Shown: positions 53,451-63,400 of the stretch, piece after piece
How positions within the stretch are numbered: the first letter of the stretch is position 1
Layout: each line of letters opens with the position of its first letter
DNA from: an uncultured Methanoregula sp.
GTDB lineage: Archaea; Halobacteriota; Methanomicrobia; Methanomicrobiales; Methanospirillaceae
Length of the DNA: 64,000 nt
NCBI RefSeq assembly: GCF_963662735.1
Contig: NZ_OY759744.1
Span: forward strand, 496,001-560,000
Reading direction: 5' to 3'
Program-made: the position numbers and the translations under genes
Notes under the pieces: model-generated
What the model saw: only the letters and a program-made list of their open reading frames with translations
The model's database searches: none
Told to the model about the DNA's origin: nothing

Positions 53451-54521
53451 TCACTCCACGAAGTGGTGGGTGAGATTCATCACATCGCGGTACGGGATCA
53501 CACCAACAAGGTGATTCTGCTCATCGATCACGGGCAGGGCACGGAAATCGTACCGGGCAAAGACCTGCGAGGCTTCCTTGAGCGTGCTTTCCGTGGACAG
53601 GCTGATCACGTTCTCGATCATAATATCCTTGAGCAGTGCCTGGTCATCGGCCTGGAGGAGGTCCTTGAGATCGATGACCCCGAGAAGGGTATCATCCTTG
53701 TCGACAACATAGATGTACATGATCACATCCCTGCCCCTCGCATGCCGCGGGTAATCGTTCTCGATATAGCCGACTGTCGTCTCCGGGGGGAATTTCAGGA
53801 TCTTCTGCGTGGTATAGTGGATGACCTTCTCTTCCTGTTTCCCGATAATGGCCTGGATCTTTTTCGCGCTCTCCTTATTGAGGGCTTCCAGGATATCGTG
53901 GGCTTCTGCTGAAGGGAGAACCGAGAGGATGTCGGCAGCCTGACCGGGGGTCATGTCGTTGAGGAGCCGCACCACCTGCTCGGTGGAGAGGGACGAGATG
54001 ATATCGCGCTGGACCTGGGGTTCTATCTCTTCAAGCGTGTCGGAAGCCTGCTCGTGCTCCAGGGTGGAAAAGACCATCACGCGCTGGTCATGGTCGAGCT
54101 CTTCTAAGATATCCGCGAGATCCACCGGGTGGATATCCGCAAGTTTGTCCTTGAGGATGTTGAGCTTGACATCCCCCCGGAAACTGCTGATCTGGTGAGG
54201 AAGCGGCTGGATATACAGCCAGGAGATCACACCGGTGTCTTTGGGGTCTTCCTGGGGATACAGGATGCCAGAGAGGAAACCGAACCCGAGGCGGCGGAGA
54301 CGGGCTGACTTGGAGGTATCGACTTCTGTCACATAGAGCCGGCCGTTCCGGTTGACGAGATGGATATCATAGACAATCTCGACTTCGGCATCTTCCATGT
54401 CGAGCACTTTCTTGTTGAGGATGTGGTCAAAGAGGAGAATCGCATCTTCCGGGGGAGCAGCCTCGAATTTTTTAAGATCGTCAATCTCAATTTCACAGCG
54501 TCCCGGTTCAAGGATCTTCAC
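53451..54521 (-). CDS. MgtE-N/CBS protein without transporter domain, 3' part of a frameshifted gene
   Basis: 356 aa from GTG 54521. A PRC-like segment (1-110, KVLDMEDAEVEIVYDIHLVN) is followed by an MgtE N-terminal helical domain (about 120-225, DIHPVDLADILEELDHDQR) and two CBS domains (235-350, ending LVGVIPYRDVMNLTHHF). In MgtE this N-CBS part senses Mg2+ and gates the channel, but here no membrane part follows. The start shares GTGA with the stop of the upstream frame (54518-54739). Restoring one base would join both frames through FPWERVKILEPG. Likely regulator of the adjacent Nramp-like transporter. Confidence 0.85.
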   Translation of the reverse strand: MKILEPGRCEIEIDDLKKFEAAPPEDAILLFDHILNKKVLDMEDAEVEIVYDIHLVNRNGRLYVTEVDTSKSARLRRLGFGFLSGILYPQEDPKDTGVISWLYIQPLPHQISSFRGDVKLNILKDKLADIHPVDLADILEELDHDQRVMVFSTLEHEQASDTLEEIEPQVQRDIISSLSTEQVVRLLNDMTPGQAADILSVLPSAEAHDILEALNKESAKKIQAIIGKQEEKVIHYTTQKILKFPPETTVGYIENDYPRHARGRDVIMYIYVVDKDDTLLGVIDLKDLLQADDQALLKDIMIENVISLSTESTLKEASQVFARYDFRALPVIDEQNHLVGVIPYRDVMNLTHHFVE

Positions 54522-54739
54522 CCGCTCCCAGGGAACGAGAAGCGCCGGTCCCCGAACGGGCGGGTGATGATCAGGTTTTTCACTTCCGGAAGTTTCCCGG
54601 TCTCAACGATCATCAGGTCGGAAAGCCGGCCGATTTTCTTCCGGCCAAGGAACACCTTCACCCCGATCAAGGTGCTCATGAGATATTCCTTGTCGGATTT
54701 TTGTGCATTTTTACCGGATACAGCACCATCATTCTGCAT
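54518..54739 (-). CDS. 5' part of the frameshifted PRC/MgtE-N/CBS gene
   Basis: 73 aa. AGGGGAGG lies about 6 nt before ATG, the only strong ribosome site of the pair. It holds the first PRC-barrel-like strands (STLIGVKVFLGRKKIGRLSD and LPEVKNLIITRPFGDRRFSF) and breaks off in PGSG-stop. The next frame carries the expected continuation (PWERVKILEPGRCEIEI), so a single-base loss in the run TTCCCTGGGAG at about 54528-54538 is inferred. Alternatively the two short proteins are translated by GTGA coupling. Confidence 0.7.
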   Translation of the reverse strand: MQNDGAVSGKNAQKSDKEYLMSTLIGVKVFLGRKKIGRLSDLMIVETGKLPEVKNLIITRPFGDRRFSFPGSG

Positions 54740-54752
54740 AATTTACCTCCCC

Positions 54753-54956
54753 TTACAGCAATGTCCAGAATTTATAGCCAAGCAGCAGTACGAGCAGGAT
54801 CAGGTAGAGCCGCAGGAACAGGAGCGCGATCCTGACACCCCGGGACATTTTGATCCGGGGAGTCTCGTATTTTTTATTGATCTCATGGATCTTGTCCACC
54901 CCGCCCCGGATCATACTGCCAATCCTCATACCGAAGACATTTTCAAGCGTTACCAT
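54753..54956 (-). CDS. Small membrane-anchored protein between Nramp and MgtE-N genes
   Basis: 67 aa from ATG 54956; a frame to 55046 overlaps the transporter gene. An amphipathic or charged N-terminal half (IRGGVDKIHEINKKYETPRI) precedes one hydrophobic helix (about 39-63). It lies 22 nt after the Nramp-like gene and 13 nt before the MgtE-N gene. Possibly a small accessory subunit; no family recognised. Confidence 0.6.
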   Translation of the reverse strand: MVTLENVFGMRIGSMIRGGVDKIHEINKKYETPRIKMSRGVRIALLFLRLYLILLVLLLGYKFWTLL

Positions 54957-54978
54957 ACCTGCATCTCCCTCTGGATCA

Positions 54979-56247
54979 TCATGAGAGCAGCCCCGGGAAA
55001 AGGGTCGTGATACCGTACAGTGTTGAGAGGACAATGATCGCGACAACGATAGTTGTACCTGCGATATTCTGCCAGAGCGTATTTTTGTACTTCCCCATGA
55101 TCTCCTCGTTGTTTAAGAGCAGGATTAAAAAGACCAGGGCTGCGGGCAACAGGGTTACGGCAATAACCTGGACGAACAGGGTGATCAGGACAAGCGGGGC
55201 ATTGGGGATCAGCACGACCGCACCAGCGCTGGCGAGCGCGAAGAGGTAGCACAGGTAGAACCACGGGGCTTCGCGGATCTTGAGGTTCAGCGAATGGGCC
55301 CAGCCGAATACCTCGCCAAACGCCCACGAGCTTGCAAGGGAGATGCAGATTGCACCAAGGAACCCGGCGTTGAAGAGACCGATCGCAATGAAAGTCCCGA
55401 GCCAGGGGTTGGTAGCCATCAGGACGGTTGCTGCCTGGGCTGCACTCTCGACTTCCGAACCATAGAGTACGGTCCCGGTCACGACAACAAGGAATATTGC
55501 GACAAGGACGGTAAAGGCCGATCCGATGAGGGTGTCCATCTGGCCCCACGGGATATCCTTCTCCTTCATGCCCTTGTCCACGACTGCGCTCTGCTGGAAA
55601 AAGATCATCCATGGGGCGATCGTTGTGCCGATGTTTGCCATGAGGAAGAAGAACAATGTCCCGGTGAATCCCCCGGGGAAATGGGGGATGAGACCCTGCG
55701 CCAGCACCTGGCCCACCGAGGGGTGCACCATGAACGCCGCCGGGATATAGACGATATTGAGGGCGGCAAAGAGCATGGCGATCTTCTCCCAGGTCCAGTA
55801 TTTCCCCTGCAGCACCATGAGCATCATAACTACCGATACGATGACTACCGTGATCAGCGGGTTGATACCGAAGATGGCAAGCGCTGCCGTCATGCCAATG
55901 AATTCCGTTACCAGGGTCAGCCAGTTGACGAGCGCAAGATCGATGAACGAGAACCAGCCCCAGAACGATCCGAACGCATCGAAGATCGCTTCCGCATGGC
56001 CCCGTTTCGTTACCGCCCCGAGACGCACCGTCATCTCCTGCACGACATAGGCAACCGGCAGGAGCAGCAGCAAAAACCAGATGAGCCCGTAGCCGAATTT
56101 TGCCCCGGTTACGGTATAGGTGGTGATACCGCCGGCATCATTGTCCGCGAGCATGACAATGAGACCCGGCCCGGCAAGGAGCAGGTAAATTTTCAGGGTC
56201 TTGATAAATCGCTGGTATTTATAAAAAAAAGTTGATCCGAAATCCAT
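54979..56247 (-). CDS. Nramp-related divalent metal transporter with atypical metal site
   Basis: 422 aa, about eleven helices, Nramp/SLC11 fold. In helix 1 the usual DPGN reads DAGG (residues 37-40, LADNDAGGITTYTVTG), and in helix 6 the usual MPH reads APW (211-213, TIAPWMIFFQQS). The Asp is kept, but the Asn and the Met that favour Mn/Fe over Mg/Ca are lost. In other work, loss of that Met relaxes selection toward Mg/Ca. Together with the MgtE-N/CBS gene just downstream, a Mg2+ transporter is inferred rather than a Mn2+ importer. Confidence 0.85.
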   Translation of the reverse strand: MDFGSTFFYKYQRFIKTLKIYLLLAGPGLIVMLADNDAGGITTYTVTGAKFGYGLIWFLLLLLPVAYVVQEMTVRLGAVTKRGHAEAIFDAFGSFWGWFSFIDLALVNWLTLVTEFIGMTAALAIFGINPLITVVIVSVVMMLMVLQGKYWTWEKIAMLFAALNIVYIPAAFMVHPSVGQVLAQGLIPHFPGGFTGTLFFFLMANIGTTIAPWMIFFQQSAVVDKGMKEKDIPWGQMDTLIGSAFTVLVAIFLVVVTGTVLYGSEVESAAQAATVLMATNPWLGTFIAIGLFNAGFLGAICISLASSWAFGEVFGWAHSLNLKIREAPWFYLCYLFALASAGAVVLIPNAPLVLITLFVQVIAVTLLPAALVFLILLLNNEEIMGKYKNTLWQNIAGTTIVVAIIVLSTLYGITTLFPGLLS

Positions 56248-56747
56248 GCAGCCACCTTACCGAAAGTTATCCCGTTACATAAACGATTATTCAGCCCCCG
56301 TTGAGGGTGACCGACACCCTGGTGCCAGCCACGAATACCGATAGTTAAGCTAATCAATAGGCACAAAGGGTTAATAATAATTTTGCACGCACATCCTTTT
56401 TTTTCACATTCTGCTTTAGATTCGGGCTTAAAATATTCAAAACGGGAAAATTTTCAGCGGAATATGAAAATGCTCAAATAATTTGGGTTAAAACGTTCAA
56501 AGAGTCCCACATTGGAGCTCAGGAATTGGCAGAACAAAAGCATAAACCGATTGAACAAAATATTGCCTGAGCCAAATGTTCCTGCAAGGGACAAACTCAA
56601 TACATATCGTACCCGAAGTACGTTGCACAATACCAATGGTACTTTGGTGAGAGCACGTCGATGCAATGAACGAAGTGCACTAATCTCCTGCCATGCACCT
56701 GAAACAAACCGGTAAGGTACACGCGGGGGATCCGGAGGACACGAGCC
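56248..56747. other. Intergenic region before corA, with small dyads
   Basis: 500 bp between divergent Mg-related genes. The first part is AT-rich and holds both promoters. Near 56612 the hairpin CGTACCCGAAGTACG occurs, and ATACCAATGGTAC lies 25 nt further on. A leader RNA of unknown type is possible. A minus frame at 56454-56885 overlaps corA and is not supported. Confidence 0.4.
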
Positions 56748-57695
56748 ATGATGCAGATCTACAGGACAAAAAAGGACACGGAGCCGACGGTCATCGAGAC
56801 CGTGGACGTGCCGGGCGAGGGCACATGGATCCGATTGACAAGCCCGACCGAGGCCGAACTCACCCATGTAGCCGAAACCTGCCACCTCCCTCCGGACTTC
56901 CTGAAAGCCGCGCTCGATGAGGAGGAGCGTCCGCGTATCGATGCCGATGACGGCGTGGTACTAGTTGTCCTTGACGTCCCCATAATCACGGATAACGAAG
57001 GGATCAGGACGCTCTCCACCCTCCCGCTCGGTATCATCATTGCCGAAACCATGGTGGTTACGGTCTGCAGCAGCCACACCCCAATCCTGGACGATTTCAT
57101 TGCGGGAAAGGTCCGCCATTTCCATACAACCAAGAAGACCCGGTTCCTCTTCCAGATCTTTTACCGGAATGCTTCCTCGTACCTGCAGCACCTCCGGCAG
57201 ATCGAGAGGACGATCTCCCGGATCGAAGTGGAACTGCACCGGTCGATGAAGAACGAGGAACTCTTCCGGATGATGGAGCTGGAAAAGAGCCTCATCTACT
57301 TCTCGACCTCGCTCAAGTCAAACGAGGCTGTACTGGAGCGGATTTTGAGAACCAAGCCGCTGAAGATGTACGATGACGATGCGGAGTTCCTCGAAGACGT
57401 TATCATCGAGAACAAGCAGGCCATGGAGATGTCGCAGATCTACCTGCATATCCTGAACGGCATGACGGGCGCTTTTGCCACCATCATCTCCAACAACCTC
57501 AATATCGTGATGAAGTTCCTCGCCTCCATCACCATCATCATCGCCATCCCGACCATGATTGCAAGTTTCTACGGCATGAATGTCGAGGATCTTCCCCTCT
57601 CGAAAGTGCCCCTTGCATTTGAGGTTATCTTCGGCATATCCGTTGTCTGCTCGGTAATCCTCGGGCTCTTCATGTGGCGCAAGAAATTCTTTTAA
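56748..57695 (+). CDS. corA: CorA-family Mg2+ transporter
   Basis: 315 aa; GGAGG lies about 9 nt before ATG. Large N-terminal cytoplasmic domain, long coiled helix at 165-245, two membrane helices at the C-terminus with the GMN signature (residues 276-278, FYGMNVEDLPL). The end MWRKKFF is typical. A pentameric channel for Mg2+ (or Co2+). It diverges from the Nramp-like gene. Confidence 0.94.
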   Translation: MMQIYRTKKDTEPTVIETVDVPGEGTWIRLTSPTEAELTHVAETCHLPPDFLKAALDEEERPRIDADDGVVLVVLDVPIITDNEGIRTLSTLPLGIIIAETMVVTVCSSHTPILDDFIAGKVRHFHTTKKTRFLFQIFYRNASSYLQHLRQIERTISRIEVELHRSMKNEELFRMMELEKSLIYFSTSLKSNEAVLERILRTKPLKMYDDDAEFLEDVIIENKQAMEMSQIYLHILNGMTGAFATIISNNLNIVMKFLASITIIIAIPTMIASFYGMNVEDLPLSKVPLAFEVIFGISVVCSVILGLFMWRKKFF

Positions 57696-57847
57696 GATCC
57701 TATCATTTTTCAGATTTTACAGGAGCCGGGCCCCGGGATAAAATTTGGCCCCCGGTCACGATCCGGCCATGACGGTAAAAAAGATGTTAAAAAGCGGATG
57801 ATCTGCTTTCCCGGCTGATCAGGCGTGCCTTAAGGGAGTATCGTCTT

Positions 57848-58405
57848 TTAGTGTTCGATTGGCCCGGCAAAGTAGAGGTTTTTCCCGGAAGCCTTGAGGG
57901 GTATGCCGTACACAATGCTGCATTCCTTGAACATCCCGAGTTTCATTGCAGCAACTCCCGCGGAATACATGACCCGGTTGTCCACGTTATGGATGCTCGC
58001 GGTTTTCACCGCCGACCCAACGGCAATGCCGAGATCCGTGACCTTGAATACGCAGTTTGGTCCCTTGTAATCGGTTGTATGGGATTTGGCCGCAACCCCG
58101 GCTTTGGCCATCTCGTTGCAGCTTGCATACCCGCACCCTCCGCAGTTCAGCCCGATGACATTCTTACCGCTCACCCCGATAAGAACCGTTGCGTCACTGA
58201 TCTTGACCTGCTCTCCATTGGTCCGGAAGAAATCCATGCCACTCTCTTCTGCGATCCGGATCATCTCGTCCCCGATCTTTTCCTGCACCTTACCGGTGAC
58301 TATTTCGACGGCGATCGAATCGAGGCCCACGGCCTTGGGTGCGGTTCGTGCTGCCAGCGCCATGAGTCCGGCAACGGTTTTTACTGCATCAGTTTCAGCA
58401 GACAT
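57848..58405 (-). CDS. DUF2148 ferredoxin-domain protein
   Basis: 185 aa. The Cys motif LNCGGCGYASCNEM plus a later Cys in GPNCVFKVTD fit an Fe-S binding fold. The N-terminal helix AGLMALAARTAPKAVGLDSI is typical of this family. Function unknown; probably redox-active. It is separate from its neighbours, 200 bp from the tRNA gene. Confidence 0.85.
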   Translation of the reverse strand: MSAETDAVKTVAGLMALAARTAPKAVGLDSIAVEIVTGKVQEKIGDEMIRIAEESGMDFFRTNGEQVKISDATVLIGVSGKNVIGLNCGGCGYASCNEMAKAGVAAKSHTTDYKGPNCVFKVTDLGIAVGSAVKTASIHNVDNRVMYSAGVAAMKLGMFKECSIVYGIPLKASGKNLYFAGPIEH

Positions 58406-58605
58406 ACGTGGTTATTGGATCCGGCAGAGAAAAAGCAGAGCGTTACCGAAATGTAATCATCTATCCTCCGGGTTACCAGCACCGGAACGAGGATAGTATA
58501 TCCGGCACCGTGATGCATCCGGGCCGGAAGGTCAATTCAGCTACCGGCAACCGGGCGAACGCATCCGCTCACAGGGAAAATCAGGAAAAACAAGAGATTG
58601 TTGTA

Positions 58606-58679
58606 TGGGCCCGCTGAGATTCGAACTCAGGACCTCCGCCATGTCAAGGCGACGTCATAGCCAACTAGACCACGAGCCC
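58606..58679 (-). tRNA. tRNA-Val (GAC)
   Basis: 74 nt without encoded CCA. Acceptor arm GGGCTCG pairs with CGGGCCC (one G-U), discriminator A. Anticodon loop TTGACAT gives anticodon GAC. The T-arm contains GTTCGAATC. A TATA-like TTTTTAATAATA lies about 40 nt upstream, and a T-run follows the 3' end. Folded by eye. Confidence 0.95.
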
Positions 58680-58831
58680 GCGTAGGTCTGATGCTCTATA
58701 ACATCTGCTCTGGTATTATTAAAAATTAGTGTACGCGAGTCCGGGAAACCCCCATGGAGCAGGGCCGGCATCCGGGCGATAAATGCGCTGCTTTTATTAC
58801 GGGAAGGGCCAAATGCCTCCTTTGGTATACT

Positions 58832-59146
58832 ATGACCGAAGGAACGCCAACACTTGGCCAGCTGTTCATGTACGAGCATGACGCGGGCCGTCTCGAACTG
58901 CTTATCCGTATCATCTACTGGATCCTCATCGGCATCGTCCTCTGTATTTACGGGTTCGTTGCGACCATATGCCTCATCATCCAGTGGTTCTGTATCCTGA
59001 TTCTCGGGCGGCGCATCGAAGGACTCTCAAACTTTGCAAAAGGCTACCTGGAATACATGATCCATGTCCTTCCGTACACCTACATCATGACCGACAAGCG
59101 GCCGGATATCTTGCCGGTCCCGGTCAGGATTTACGAGGAAGCCTGA
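58832..59146 (+). CDS. DUF4389-like membrane protein
   Basis: 104 aa from ATG 58832; an upstream extension to 58754 has no family features. Two hydrophobic helices (about 24-45 and 48-63) are followed by RRIEGLSNFAKGYLEYMIHVLPYTYIMTD, the family hallmark. It ends in PVRIYEEA. Function unknown. It lies downstream of the tRNA gene on the other strand. Confidence 0.78.
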   Translation: MTEGTPTLGQLFMYEHDAGRLELLIRIIYWILIGIVLCIYGFVATICLIIQWFCILILGRRIEGLSNFAKGYLEYMIHVLPYTYIMTDKRPDILPVPVRIYEEA

Positions 59147-59294
59147 TCCTGAACCTGCTGCCGGCATAGCCGGCACATCCTTTTTTGGAAGAGTGGAGGC
59201 AAACGGGTCAGACCGGCCCGTAATGAGGGCCGGAAGGGTTCACCTGCAGGAAAGCCACCGCATGTTTTAATACCGGTAACAAGAGAAACCGGCT

Positions 59295-59960
59295 ATGGAT
59301 CCGAGGATCGCCATCTTCCAGCATGTCCCCATTGAGCCGGCCGGTTATTTTGAAACCCTCTTTTCAGAAAAGAAGATCCCGTTTGAATACATTCCGCTCT
59401 ACGAGACGGGCGAAGTGCCCCGTATCATCAACGCCACCCATCTCGTTTTTCTCGGCGGGCCGATGAGCGTCAACGACGAGCAGGAATTTCCCTGGCTGGC
59501 ACAGGAGAAAGAACTCATCCGGCGCTCGGTAAAAAACAACCAGAAAGTGCTCGGCATCTGCCTCGGCGCCCAGCTGATTGCATCGGCACACGGGGCCAAG
59601 GTGTTCCGGTTCGCAAAGGAGACCGGATGGCACCCGCTCTCCCGGGCCGGCAGGGCGGATGGCGCATTCGCCGCTTTCCCGGACCAGTTCCACGTCTTCC
59701 AGCTCCATGGCGAAACCTTCGAAATTCCCTACCGGGGCAGGCTGCTTGCGTACGGGAACAGGGTCAGGAACCAGGCGTTCTCCTGCCGGAATGCCCTCGG
59801 ACTGCAGTTCCACCTGGAGCTGACGGGGGAGATCATCCGCAACTGGTCGAAAGACCTGAGCGCGTACCAGCAGTCAGTAATCGCACGCACGACGCCGCGC
59901 TACCTTGCGGAGAGCAACCGGCTCTGCCGGCTGGTTGCTGAAAATTTTGTTGGCTGCTGA
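59295..59960 (+). CDS. Class I glutamine amidotransferase (GMP-synthase-like)
   Basis: 221 aa. Nucleophile Cys89 in LGICLGAQLIASA, His in LGLQFHLELTG and a Glu two residues later complete the triad. HVFQLHGETFEIP is also typical of stand-alone GATase1 proteins. It releases ammonia from glutamine or acts as a gamma-Glu hydrolase; the acceptor is unknown. No synthase partner lies nearby. Confidence 0.88.
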   Translation: MDPRIAIFQHVPIEPAGYFETLFSEKKIPFEYIPLYETGEVPRIINATHLVFLGGPMSVNDEQEFPWLAQEKELIRRSVKNNQKVLGICLGAQLIASAHGAKVFRFAKETGWHPLSRAGRADGAFAAFPDQFHVFQLHGETFEIPYRGRLLAYGNRVRNQAFSCRNALGLQFHLELTGEIIRNWSKDLSAYQQSVIARTTPRYLAESNRLCRLVAENFVGC

Positions 59961-60415
59961 ACGTGCGGTTCACAAACAACATCTTTTTTTACAACCTTTC
60001 CGCGATCATTCTGCCAGGTTCCGGCAGGAGCCGAATCCATTTCGCCGGTCCGGAACCCGCAAAAATGATTTGTACCCACGTGACCCCCTACACGTCCCTG
60101 GCACGAAAAAACGCTGATTCTACGGGATAAAAATGAAGATTTTTTGCCAGAATTTTACATAGGGCTGTAGGGGGTCTCATGGGTACAAATGAGATCCGGG
60201 CCCCCCTGTTGCACGTGCATGAAGCTAGGGAATTCGTCATTCCCGATCATAATTACCGACGGATTACCCGGAACCAGATGGGTAAAATAATGAACCCGGG
60301 ACAACCGGTCGCGGAGACAAAAGTACACCTCCCGACCCCCCCAAGGCAGGTCCGTATCATACGAAAAAGGAAGATTATCCGGCACCCGCTGCCGGCCATC
60401 ACGAATCGGAGGGGA
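59961..60415. other. Intergenic region carrying repeat element copy 3
   Basis: About 450 bp. Contains the 123-bp element at 60068-60190 and a half-copy (GTACACCTCCCGACCCCCC) at 60323-60341. No gene is supported; the frames here overlap the repeat. Confidence 0.55.
60068..60190. repeat. Hairpin-ended dispersed element, copy 3
   Basis: Terminal inverted repeats of 23 bp with about two mismatches: left 60068-60090 (TTTGTACCCACGTGACCCCC) and right 60168-60190. Total length 123 bp, equal to copy 2. The right arm is preceded by GGGCTGTAG as in copy 2, and the centre is AT-rich. Confidence 0.8.
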
Positions 60416-63400
60416 TCAGTCATAATCCCGGAACAATGCCGGGTTCTGCCGCCGGATCCACCAGCGCCTCATGAGCAGGATACCCCCGATCAGGACCGCA
60501 AAACCCCCGATTATGGCAACAACCATCACGACCGGAAACTGGGGTGAGGATTGCGGGGGAGCGGGAACGGGAGTTGCTGTCGGGACGACACTTACCGTAG
60601 TGTGAACCGCCGCTGCCGGAGTCAGCTGGGAATGCGTGGCCTGGGTGGGGGCTGGAGTGGTATTCCTGGCAGCCTTTACCAGCACCGCAAAGAAGCTAAA
60701 GTGTTTTGTCGTAGTAGTGACCGTGCGGGTGTCACGATCAACGGTTGTCGGGAGGGATACCCATGATTTTGTGGAGGCAGCGTAGTACTGGACGGTGATG
60801 TCCTGGGACTTGCCACCCGCCTGGGCAAGCGCATCATCCCACTGGGATCGGGTCAGGGTGAAGGTGAGCGTGACCGGATGATCGAAGGTTGCACCGGTCG
60901 GGGAACATTCAACACCATGACCCCCGGCGGCAAAGACGGTGCCTTCCGGGGGAGAGATACCGCCGGTAATCCCTTCAACGGTTTCCTGCGAAACCGGCGT
61001 AATGGTTACTTCGCTGACCGGCTGTCCCTGGGCAGTGAGGGATTTCGTAGACTGGGGTATCGATACCTGGACATCTATTGGTGAGGCTTCCGTTGTCTCA
61101 ACGGTATAGGGGGCAAGGGTCTGGCCAAGATCATTGGTCTTGAGGGACACGCTTGCCTGGCCGGTAGTAGTGGTCTCTTTCTCTTCCGCGATACCTGCGT
61201 TCTCATCATCACCCCCGTCAGGTCCCGGGGGGATATAGGAGGTTACGGTAAACCCGTTGGAAAGGGTGGCAAACCGGTTATTGACATTGGTCACAACCAC
61301 GTTCCAGGATCCAAAGGGGGTGCCTTTGATCAGGTTGAATGAACCGGACATGCTGGTTGGCGGGGATACGGAAATTCCTGTTGCAGGAATAGAGTCCACG
61401 GCTACTACCTCAAGGGCATCGGTACCGCGGGATGTAACATAGGCAAGGGACCGGTAGAGTGCGACGCTGCTGGGGGTTTCAAGGAGGGCCCCGCCGGCCC
61501 CGTTCGCAAGCCCTGTCGTGTATACCGGAGCAGCGGGGTCGGAAACATCGATGATGTCCAGCCGGTTCCCCCCGTTGCTCGAAACGTAGGCATATTTCCG
61601 GTCAGCCGAGATGGTGGCATCAACCGGCTCGTTCAGCCAAGCGACCCCTTGGGTTTTCACCAGGCTTCCCCGGTGAACCGGCGCGGACTGGTTACTGATG
61701 TCGATAATCTCCAGGGCATTATTCCCCTTGCTGGTGACAAATGCATTGTACCCGGCCACCGTCACACTCCACGGAGCGTTCAGGAGTGCCCCACCGGCAC
61801 CGTTCGTGATGCTTCCCATGTGTCTGGGAGCAGCAGGGTTGGTTATATTCACGATCTCAAGGGCGTTGCTCCCGTAACTGGCAACATACACGTACGGGAA
61901 ATTATCGACAACCGCGAGATCATACGGGGTGTTCAGGAGTGCCCCGCCGGTGGTGTCCGTAAGGCTTCCCCAGTGCACGGGAGCGGCAGGGTTGGATATG
62001 TTCACAATCTCAAGGGCATTGCTGCCGGAACTGGCAACAAACGCATAATTCCCCGAAACCGCCACTCTCTGCGGCCCCATGAGGAGCGCCCCGCCGGTTC
62101 CGCTGGAGATCTTGCTCTTGTGGACCGGGGCCGAAGGCGTGGAGATGTCAATGATCTCCAGGGCATTATCCCTGAAACTTGCAACATAGGCATAGTTACC
62201 GGATACCGCTACATCCATGGGGCCGTTCAGGAGCGCCCCGCCGGCCCCGTTGGCAATACTGCCCGCATGGACCGGAACAAAGGGATTGCTCAGGTTCACG
62301 ATCTCAAGGGCATTGCTGGTATTGCTGGCGATATATGCATAGTTGCCTGAAATCGTAACCCTGGACGGGTCACCTAAAGCTGCCCCGCCCGAACCGTTCA
62401 CCAGGCTCCCGGCGTGCCGCGGGGTGAGGGTCGCTGACTTCAGCATCACGTCTGCGCCGCTCGCAAAGTTCGTTCCGGTAAGGTCCGTACTGCTGACGGT
62501 TCCCATAAGGGCGGTTGAAGGCGTGATGCTGCTGACCGTAGGATCGGTCTTCCAGCTGGTGTTGAAAATCCAGAACTCCTGCGTAGTCCATTCGGTATTA
62601 TTGAATGTGGCATTATAGTCCATCCACATCTTGAGTTTATACTGGCCGGTGGTACGGTTTGCGTTGGTGCCCCAGCTGTTCTGGACAATCCAGTACTGGC
62701 TGGCTTTGGGGAGGGACGCGGATTTATTGTACCCGATCAGGATCATGGCATGGCCACTCCCCTCCCCGGCGCTTGTGTTAAAAAATGACTGGTTATACGC
62801 GTCCATGTCCCAGAGGGTTTCATTCGACTGGGTTGACCAGAATGCAGGAGTAAATTGCGCCCACACAGACTTGTTGGGGAGCTGCATCGTGTAGTAAACA
62901 ACCTTGCCGTCAGCCAGTGCACGGGTGATATTCTCCACGGCGGCAGTCTGGTTCGATGGCGGGTCCGCGAGGACTCGTTGCGGCTCGATACGGCCGAGCC
63001 CGATGTTTGGGGTTATTGTTATGAGGTTTTTGGAGAGTGTTGTCTGCTCGTCGTCACGATCCGGCACGGCAGCATCCTTGTAGCCGGCATTCGCATTGGT
63101 CCAGGGAACCACAAACGGCCCACCCGGGTATGACTGGTTCACCCCCGTGTTGTAAATATCGGCGAATGTAGAGGGAAATCCCCCGGTGCAGGCCCAGTCA
63201 TGGGGCTTTTGCATGTTGATGTTCCCGTTCATGTAATTGGAATTGAAGAACTGGATCGACAATGGGGTTGCAGTACCCGTGGATTTATACAGGGTCTGGG
63301 CGAGCACGCCCGTGCCGGCCCATACCCAGCAGTTCCCGCACGTACCCTGGTCCCAGTCACTATACGAGGTCTTGGGAAACTCGTTGCTCAGCGTGAGCGG

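Noticed and set aside
56454..56885. Minus-strand frame of 143 codons before corA
   Set aside because: Overlaps the start of corA and has no domain features; most of it is intergenic AT-rich sequence.
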